Positions 56,756 through 64,000 of a stretch of 64,000 nt of DNA are shown in pieces; positions within the stretch are counted from its first letter, which is position 1, and each line of letters begins with the position of its first letter. The DNA is taken from NCBI GenBank assembly GCA_047967505.1, contig CM106538.1. One strand, written 5' to 3'. The position numbers were made by a program, and so were the translations under genes. The notes beneath the pieces are model-generated. The model did no database searches, was not told the DNA's origin, and was given only the letters and a program-made list of their open reading frames with translations. The stretch is from Dipteris shenzhenensis. Taxonomy: Eukaryota; Polypodiophyta; Polypodiopsida; Gleicheniales.

Positions 56756-58370
56756 TGGTAGGTAATGTGCAAGACAACGGGAGAAGGCAACAATTAATTT
56801 GGAATTTAGAAAGAATGCATTTGTTAGTCAAAACCAATACCATGAGCCGCAACCCATATGCCTTGCTCAGAGTAGCCAAAAAGGGGACCAAAATCAGTTG
56901 GGCTCATATCTTGCATTCAAGGGTCATGAGCAAAATTGTTAAAAAGGATCTAACATCAACAAATGCACACTCAAAGATTTTGCCCATCATCACTACTCTA
57001 TTCAAATTTGCAACACAAAGTTTGACTGAGAAGCCTCATGTGAGTATCCAATATAGGGACAAAAGGACAAAAATGCAGCACAACCCAAATACAAAGCAAG
57101 AGAGCAAGCACAGCCCAGATCCAGTAAAAGATGCCTTGGTACAAGATTTGGAGGCAGCCAACTATTCGCATGAAGAGAGCATGCAAGCGGTGTATGGAAC
57201 ATCACTCACAGAATCATTATGGGATACTACCATTGCCAAAGAAGTAGAACTCCCAAGCAAATCACAAAAGACAGAAACAAGGAAGATTAAGCTAAATCCA
57301 ATAGCAAACACAGTAGCAAAACATACATGGGTGCAGCCTGAAGATGACCTCCGGAGGATCCTACTCAATTCTCCTCCTCATAGCTCGGTAGGTGGTTTCT
57401 CACCACTATGCAAACTTACTGTTCTTTTAGAGACCCCAATCTTAGATTCACTATGGCAAAGAGAACGCATGAGGAGGTGTCAACAATGGAGGTAGACTAT
57501 GCCTTAATCCCAATGAAAGCTATTGTGTGATCAACAAAGAAAAAAGAACTGGGAATTGCAAAAGCAAGTACAAGAGTTACAGAGAGAAAAAGAGGTAGCA
57601 AAGAGTTTACTTCTCAAACAGATAGAACTTGAGCAAAGACTGGCTAAGGCACATGTAGAGGTTGCCGAGATGGCTAAAGAGTACAACAGCTCCAAGAAAC
57701 AGCAAAACAAATACATAGCGAAATTGATAGGGTAGGTCAAAGTACAACAAGAATGCATGCCCATTATTAAAACATGGCTGCAAGAAATGAAAGATGAGTT
57801 TTTTATTCAACTTGACAAAATGGGTACCGACAAAAGAGAATTACAAATTGAGAATACACTTCTGAAAGACCACATCTGTGCGCTTGAAAATGTTGAAGTA
57901 CAACTCAAGGAAATGGCAGTAGAAGTAGACGGTGTGTTTATGATAACATCAGATATTACTGAAATGAAGAATCAACTGAGCAGAACTTCATAGGAAGCAT
58001 GGGCGAATCTTAAAAGCAGGTTTTTTGCAATCGCTACATGCCAATATCAAGCATTTGCTTCAGCTACTTATGCATATGAGGCTATGGCACATGAGCTAAA
58101 GGATCTCAGGACAAGAGTGAAGGCATGAACTAAAAGAAAAATGCCATGTGAGTAGAATTTGTCCATACTAGGAGAAGTAGAAGAGGTTAATTAGTATGCC
58201 CAGGTAGAAACAAAAATGTCTGCATTATTTGCAAATGCTGATGCTATGCATAGCCCAACTCAATCATGGTGTGCAAGTCCACCTAAGACTACAGAAGCAG
58301 CAGAATATACAGCAGATGCAGAGCAACATGACACAAAGGAGCACCCGCCCACAGCCAAAGTATAGAAATT
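56755..58370 (+). pseudogene. Coiled-coil ORF, unrecognised, interrupted
   Basis: An open frame of 246 codons (56755-57495) with a basic, Thr/Lys-rich N-terminal part is followed after a stop by strongly heptad-like coiled coils (57523-57735: LQKQVQELQREKEVAKSLLL; 57757-57993). The pattern continues in frame past further stops to about 58130 (EAMAHELKDLRTRVKA). It follows directly on the gypsy RT scrap. I do not recognise the family. It may be an extra ORF of a retroelement or a gene carried by one. No signal peptide or membrane segment is seen. Confidence 0.4.
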
Positions 58371-58379
58371 GACCTAGTA

Positions 58380-59330
58380 GTGACACACAGTTTCAAGCTT
58401 GATCTGAAGGATTATTTCCAATAAAGGTTTCGAGTCTCCAACCTTTTGAGTAAAATTCTCTCCATCGGAAGTGCCAGGTGTTGAAGACTTAGTCTCTAGC
58501 TTTGTGGCCAATAACCCAGGGTCAGCATAGATTAGGAGAAGTTAGTCCCATGGCACAAGGCAGTTACTAAGCATGTAGTGGATACCACTATCTGTAACTG
58601 ATAAAAGTCCTGTAACAACCCATTTTGAGGTTGAGTTGTTGGTTATCTCTGCTGAAGCATAATACAAAATATTCATTTTGCAAATTCACGAGTTCTCTGC
58701 TATTCTTTCATTGTTAGGTTCAGTCTACATGCAGTACTCTTGTCAGTCTCTTGTCCAACTCTTTGCACCTGTTGCATTTGAGTTGACGTGTGTTCTATGT
58801 TTTCATTAGTTGAATGCACTATAAACACCCGTAGATAGAATATATGGCCCTGGTTCACTCATGTTCATGTTGTGGATGATCTCGGTGCTCTAGTTGGTGA
58901 CTCCGTTTTATTTGATTTAGAAAATCAATTGCACTCAGGTGGCTAATATTGCTAGTTTTTGAAAGCTCCATCGGACATGCATCACAATCTGAGAGATGAA
59001 TTGCACTGCTGATCCTTGACATGGCCAATACCTCACTGCCTCATAAGTTGAGAGGCTAAATGATCACCAAGGAAGTGGACGACCAATACATTTTATGCAT
59101 GAAGAGTTTTGGAGAAAAATGCAGTTGCGAAAGCTTACGTACTCTGTGACATAGCATGCAGTGTAAGAGTCTTGGTGCAGAGGAATTGCAGTGGCAAGGA
59201 TGTGGTGTGCTATTGGGGACCTAGTCGACGTGTTTTCATCAACGGAAAAAAATTCATCAATGGAAAAATATTCCATTGACGGAAATTTCCATCGACGAAA
59301 GTTTTACATGATGAAATGTTTTTCCTTATA
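58380..59330. other. No gene recognised
   Basis: Short frames only. ATCGACG/CATCGACGGAAA-type repeats occur at about 59225-59300 (several TCAATGGAAAA/TCGACGGAAA units). Confidence 0.45.
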
Positions 59331-59387
59331 CTAGAATGACATTTGCATTCAATCATGTTAGAAAATTTCCTTTTTTCGGATGAAAAT

Positions 59388-59413
59388 TCTCTCTCTCTTT
59401 GTCTGTCTATCTA

Positions 59414-59447
<34 letters not shown>
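59388..59447 (+). repeat. (CT)n microsatellite
   Basis: A CT-rich run with a few TGT/TAT interruptions. It directly precedes the LINE-like tail and gives its frame a Leu/Ser-rich artefact. Confidence 0.9.
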
Positions 59448-59449
59448 AG

Positions 59450-60330
59450 GCTACCGGACATAGACCCAGGCAAGAGACCCAGGCATCGTACAGCTACCGG
59501 ACATAGACCCAGGCGAGAGACTAGGATATGCCCTTGTTGCACTATGGGGGAGGTGGAGACTGAGGAGCACTTTGTTTGCAGATGCCCTTTATATTATGAG
59601 ATCAATGGCAAATTTCACTATTTATTTGGGCACGGATTTGGACCTCTCTCTCGGATTATGGAGTATGAGGATCAGTATTGCTTAGCGTTGTTCATCAGGA
59701 AGATCACCAGATACAGAGAGAGATTCCTCAGAGAGCACCGTCGCATCCCTGCCAGAGACCTGGTTATTCATGAGGAGTAGGACGAGGCGTAGGACCATGA
59801 GCACAGAGATAGCCCATCTTGCCAGAGAGCACCGATGGTTCCACCCCGAGGATGTACATATGACATGATCTGGCAGCACCGCAGGATGATCTTACACAGA
59901 GGCTGTACCCGTCGCTTTATTTCTAGACGACGGAGGATGATGGCAGATTTTTGGAGGAGATTGCTCCATGGAGACTTGGCATTGCCAGTAGCCCACTTGA
60001 CACTTGCCCAGATCTTCACACTCATGGTAGGAGGCATGGTCGATGGCCATGACTTCCATCATTTCTTTGGATCACAGACCCCTTAGGGAAGACGATGTTC
60101 CTCATATTTCATATTTTACATTTTGTATCTAGGCATTTTTGGTACTCTATTTCATTTCATTTTGTATCTAGGATTTTTGTAGCTTGGGCATCTTAGCTGT
60201 ATTACGATGAGGCCACCTAGTTGGCGCATCGTTGATGATTTATTTTCCTTTCGGTGATTTTGTGTCCCATAGGCCATGTATGGCCTTCCGTGGACCTTTA
60301 ATAAAATTTCTTTCTTTCTTTCTCTCTCTC
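59450..60330 (+). pseudogene. RT-linked zinc-binding C-terminal remnant of a LINE-like element
   Basis: The frame 59450-59780 carries RICPCCTMGEVETEEHFVC and CPLYYEI: a C-x2-C...H-x4-C zinc-binding motif of the kind at the C-terminus of non-LTR RT proteins. A following frame (59835-60086) is Arg-rich and of unknown meaning. A 22-bp unit (GCTACCGGACATAGACCCAG) is repeated at 59450 and 59493. An AATAAA signal at about 60298-60303 suggests the 3' end of a transcript. The RT core is absent. Confidence 0.6.
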
Positions 60331-60475
60331 TCTCTCCCCCCCCCCCAACCTCCAAATTGTGTCCTTATGTACAAGTTTCTTACAATCTAAAATAGTTTTG
60401 GAGGAAAGAGAGAGTTACATGGGGAGGGAGAGGGGGAGGGGGAGGGAGAAGGTGAGGGTGAAGGAGAAGGAGCAA

Positions 60476-60544
60476 GTGTACAAAAGAAAGCAATGTGGAT
60501 TGTTGAGAAATTTCCAACCCTCCATATTGCTTTCTTTTGTACAC
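60476..60544. repeat. Hairpin unit 1
   Basis: Arms of 24 bp with one mismatch (GTGTACAAAAGAAAGCAAT... and its complement) around a 21-base loop, followed by CTCTGGTGCGCACACACAC. Confidence 0.9.
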
Positions 60545-60678
60545 ACTCTGGTGCGCACACACACACACACACACTAAGGGAGGGAGAGGGGGAGAGAGAG
60601 AGAGAGAGAGAGAAAGATAGAGAGAGAGAGAGGGGGGGGGAGAGGTAGAGGTAGATGGAGAGGAAGAGAGAGTTGGTC

Positions 60679-60768
<90 letters not shown>

Positions 60769-60787
60769 AGGGAGGGAGGGAGGGAGG

Positions 60788-60839
<52 letters not shown>

Positions 60840-60891
60840 ATATGTGATAATCTTGAGAGATGCTCACGATATGATATTCATGCATCCACAA

Positions 60892-60923
<32 letters not shown>

Positions 60924-60948
60924 GTGAAGGAGAGGGAGAGGGAGAGAT

Positions 60949-61014
60949 TGTACAAAAGAAAGTGATATGAATGGTTGGGAAATTTCCAATCCTCCATATT
61001 GCTTTCTTTTGTGC
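60949..61014. repeat. Hairpin unit 2
   Basis: A diverged copy of the hairpin at 60476 with the same loop sequence (GAAATTTCCAA) and the same AC-repeat context downstream. Confidence 0.85.
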
Positions 61015-61198
61015 ACACTCTGATGCATACACACACACACACACACACATAGGGGGGTTTTTTTGGGGGGGAGAGAGAGAGAGACAGAGAGAGAGAGACA
61101 AAGAGAGAGAGAGGAAGGGAGGGAGGGAGCAAGGGAGGAAGGAGGGAGGGAGGGAGGGAGGGAGGGAGGGAGGGAGGGAACTGAGCATGTAGTGTGTG

Positions 61199-61287
<89 letters not shown>

Positions 61288-61337
61288 CTAGAGAGGATAG
61301 AGAGAGTGTGTGTGAGAGAGAGAGGGTGTAATAATAT

Positions 61338-61500
61338 AAAGGTTTTTGTGGAAGTATATTTCTATCCCTTGTCTATTACACCATTAGAAAACTCATAGGT
61401 CTTTGTGGAAGTATATTTCCATCCCTTGTCTATTACAACTTTAGAAAACACATAAGTAGTTATGAAAGTATATCTCTATCCCTTGTCTATTACACCATCA
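61338..61500 (+). repeat. 57-bp tandem repeat, three copies
   Basis: Three adjacent copies share GTATATTTCTATCCCTTGTC and TATTACA. They are moderately diverged and run into unique sequence at 61500. Confidence 0.9.
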
Positions 61501-63009
61501 AAGAGAGAATAAGTCGTCCAAGGATCCTACTATTGCATTGTCTTTGTGAAAACAAGTGAACTTCAAATCCAGAGGCCATTCATAATGAGTCCTGATTGGC
61601 ATCTCCAATCTTGTCACAGACTCTCTTCACAAGCTACTTCGAGTCATGCATCGACTTATAAGCATACAACAACTCCTTGCTCCTTGCTTTCCTCATCTTC
61701 ACCTTTTCATCCAATACAACTTCTAGCCTCCTCCATATCCTGTACAAAAACTTAGCTCGTAAGCATAAGAATTTAATGAAACTATAAAGAAAGCTAGAAA
61801 TATTCACCACTTCTGCTGAGTTCAATTCAAGTAGCCAAGGCCATAACATATCCTCCTGGAGTGACTTTTTGCTCATGGGTTTATATAGAAGGGATCTAAG
61901 ATAGAATTGTAGTTCATAGAATGTAGTCACATAGTAACTTGCCATCTCTGGGAAGGAAAGTTAGGGAACGACACTAAGGGAAGGAAAGTGAGCTGCCCCT
62001 ACTCCTACTTCAACACCCTTTTTGAGGCATTTCTATCCTTGGTCACTTTATGTCAAATCTTTATTTAACTTCAGGCCAGAATTGTGTATAATTTATGTCA
62101 TAGATATTTTTCCTTCAATTCCGACACTCACTTTTTTTCAAGATATCGACATCAATTATTTCCAATTTGTGCAGATCTCCCTCCCAATTTTCTTTTACAT
62201 GGAGAGAGAGAAGAGAGAGATAGATAGACAGACAAACAGACAGAGAGACAGGCAAAGAGGGAGAGAGGGAGAGAGAGAGAGAGAGGGCGGGGGGGGGAAG
62301 CAAAGGGAAAGAAGTAGAGTGACTGAGAGAGAGGAAGAGAGAGGAAGAGGAGGAATCTAGCTCATTTGGTCCAACCCGTCTGGCTCGGGTGCGATCACGT
62401 TTGGCCTACTATCGAAGAATTCGAAGGTGCCTTCGCTCTTTCTTCACTGCCTTTCTATCCCCTTCATTTTTTCAATGTGTCTTTCAACACTATGATGTAT
62501 TTTCATAGGTTTCGATGGCTCCAACCAAATAGGATTTAAAAAATATTTAGAATAGTTATATCTCCAATATAGAGACATTGTCGGACCCCCTATTGAAGTG
62601 GGAACTCTACCTTGAGCATTTCTTATCCCTAGCACACAAGATGGCATTGACCGCTACGTCTCGAATTCAGATAATTCTAACCAAGAAATTTTGGAGGATT
62701 CAATTGATGAGATGAAACTTTGGATCACATGAGAAGGACACACACCTCTAGAAATGAAGCAAGAAGAGGACGAGGACAAAGGAAAGGGAAAAGATAAAGT
62801 GGAGGAAAAAAAGAGAGGAAAAAGGTAGAAAGACAAAGTAGAGTCAAGAAGAGAGGCAAAAAGAGCTCTAAAAAGTAGCACTTTTGAATGTATTTGAGAG
62901 ATGTAATTCCTATCACTATTTACCATCATTAATTGACATTTGTAGCATGTAGCTAGTAAGCATTCTTTACAATTTTCATAAAAATAACTTCCATGCTTAA
63001 CATAAAACT
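61501..63009. other. No gene recognised; GA microsatellite at 62200-62354
   Basis: Only short, unrecognised frames. The GA/GACA-rich stretch at 62200-62354 is a compound microsatellite. The Lys/Glu-rich frame at 62750-62880 is compositional. Confidence 0.5.
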
Positions 63010-63250
63010 TAGGGGGTTCACCTCCAAAAATCTTAGTGTACCACGTGCATTCAAAAGCAGGGGTATTTTAATCCCCCTTTTGAGAGAAATTTAATAGGAT
63101 TACAATAACATGAGGGGGTTTTAAATTCACACTTAGAAAAAAATCTGCTAACTCATCAGTAAAGAGGGGTAGTAAATTTTAGTTGAGGGGATTTTTAAGT
63201 ACCTCTTGAATGCACATGATACCTAGGATTTCTTATTAGTGCACCCCCCA
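63010..63250. mobile_element. MITE, inverted relative of the 14.35-kb copy
   Basis: Left end AGGGGGTTCACCTCC with CCACGTGCATTCAAAAG; right end, inverted, GGGGGGTGCACTAAT with TCATGTGCATTCAAG. It aligns along its whole length to 14350-14600 in opposite orientation, with about 10% length difference. Confidence 0.75.
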
Positions 63251-64000
63251 AGACGCAAAAAAAATGATGTAAATAATTTAATGGACTATGGGATGTGTCA
63301 ATTTTATGAGCAAAAACCTATGAGCAAGTTTTTCAGAGCATGTTTTTCAAGAGATTTAAAAAAATTTAGGAAAAATGGTTTTTACACTTTTATTTTCACT
63401 AGATTTAGATCCCTTTATCATAGAAATATATACAAAATAGTCACTCATTCATTTTTACATAGCATAAATTTTCTTATTCATAGACATCCTTTGTACCTCT
63501 ATTATTACCTAAAAAAGGTGTTGAAAAATAATTCCTTTAAGAAACATCCTTCATAATCACACTCAATGTAATAATACTATACATATATAATTACTTATTA
63601 AATACATTTATATCAATATGATAAGTTATTTCTAGTGTTTTAATATCATAAATAACAAGATATTTTTTGATATGTTTCTAAAGAAGTTTAAATTACTATA
63701 TATATAAGTATTAACTTGGGCTTATATATCACTCTCATAAAATCCATGTAATATTTAATACTACATATGCAAGACTTTCCAAAATATAAACCCATAGATG
63801 TGCTCAAATGGGGTTTTGCGATCAATTTGAGTAGTTGAATGACTATATTGGGACATTAGATGTGAAAGTTATACTACTTTTAAAAGTGTTGTCCATGGTA
63901 GTTTCATCAATGAAACTACCTTGGAAGACCTACTTCAAAGGGGTTTCGATGGGGAAACTACCTTGATGGCTTGCTTCAATGAGGTTTCTTTGAAACCCTT
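63251..64000. other. AT-rich sequence, no gene recognised
   Basis: Strongly A/T-rich (63300-63800). The 105-codon frame at 63239-63556 is Phe/Lys/Ile-rich and not convincing. A perfect palindrome lies at 63897-63920. Confidence 0.5.
63897..63920. repeat. 24-bp palindrome
   Basis: GGTAGTTTCAT and ATGAAACTACC are perfect 11-bp inverted arms around CA. GAAACTACCTTG recurs about 35 bp downstream. Confidence 0.9.

Larger units (their letters stand above)
60304..61330. repeat. Microsatellite cluster (TTTC, CT, GA, GGGA, AC, GT)
   Basis: Nearly the whole kilobase is simple repeats: (TTTC)n/(CT)n and a C-run at 60306-60346, (GGGAGA)-type at 60418-60470, (AC)n at 60555-60574, GA runs at 60586-60835 with a GGGA block at about 60762-60790, AC at 61026-61049, GA/GGGA at 61073-61180, GT at 61191-61243 and GA at 61244-61282. 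The Leu/Ser- or Arg/Glu-rich open frames are artefacts. Confidence 0.95.

Noticed and set aside
60574-61188. Long Leu/Ser-rich open frame (204 codons)
   Set aside because: It reads across GA/CT, GGGA and AC microsatellites; the product is an artefact of simple repeats.
63239-63556. 105-codon open frame
   Set aside because: AT-rich, Phe/Lys/Ile-biased product starting within MITE sequence; no recognisable domain.

Overview
This window looks like repeat-dominated intergenic DNA from a land plant with a large nuclear genome. It holds Ty1/copia and Ty3/gypsy LTR elements with plant-type primer-binding sites, a LINE with an RNase H/zf-RVT-type tail, and a plant-specific GARP (G2-like MYB) transcription factor gene with short GT-AG introns. 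It also holds several fossils of uncharacterised, transposon-like genes of a kind I associate mainly with ferns, lycophytes and mosses. A fern or another non-seed plant is my best guess; this is an inference and no species call is made.

Layout: 1-2084 (-) is a spliced, almost open transposon-like gene that runs off the left edge ('family 1', copy A). 2498-5967 (-) is a decayed Ty3/gypsy interior with its primer-binding site and the start of a 5' LTR. 8.2-9.9 kb (+) is a LINE 3' end with a poly(A) tail. 13.3-14.0 kb (-) is a fossil Rep-like gene. 14.35-14.6 kb is a MITE. 20681-22368 (+) is the only convincing host gene: a six-exon GARP/G2-like factor of about 387 residues. 24.4-28.4 kb holds a dead second copy (B) of family 1, with relatives of the MITE on both sides. 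28.8-32.4 kb (+) is a dead, spliced, transposase-like gene with a degenerate AAACCAGC-TGGTGGTT repeat array in its intron and inverted copies of the same motif downstream. 33351-40299 (-) is a complete but decayed copia element with a CAACT target duplication. 40.3-43.6 kb holds coiled-coil ORF debris and tandem arrays. 43594-47495 (+) is a 3'-truncated relative of the same copia family. 48370-54272 (+) is a very young copia element with 180-bp LTRs that look identical, an ATCTT target duplication and one in-frame stop. 54.3-58.4 kb holds a further repeat array, copy C of family 1, an orphan copia LTR, a gypsy RT scrap and a coiled-coil ORF. 59.4-60.3 kb is a LINE-like C-terminal tail. 60.3-62.4 kb is a dense microsatellite cluster with two copies of a hairpin unit. 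63.0-63.25 kb is a second full MITE.

Only the GARP gene is likely to serve the plant. The rest is a layered record of transposition, with nested insertions, truncations and shared breakpoints. The most unusual material is family 1 (three copies, intron position shared by two), the transposase-like gene at 28.8-32.4 kb with its repeat arrays, and the Rep-like fossil at 13.3-14.0 kb. These family assignments rest on remembered architectures and need a database search to confirm.
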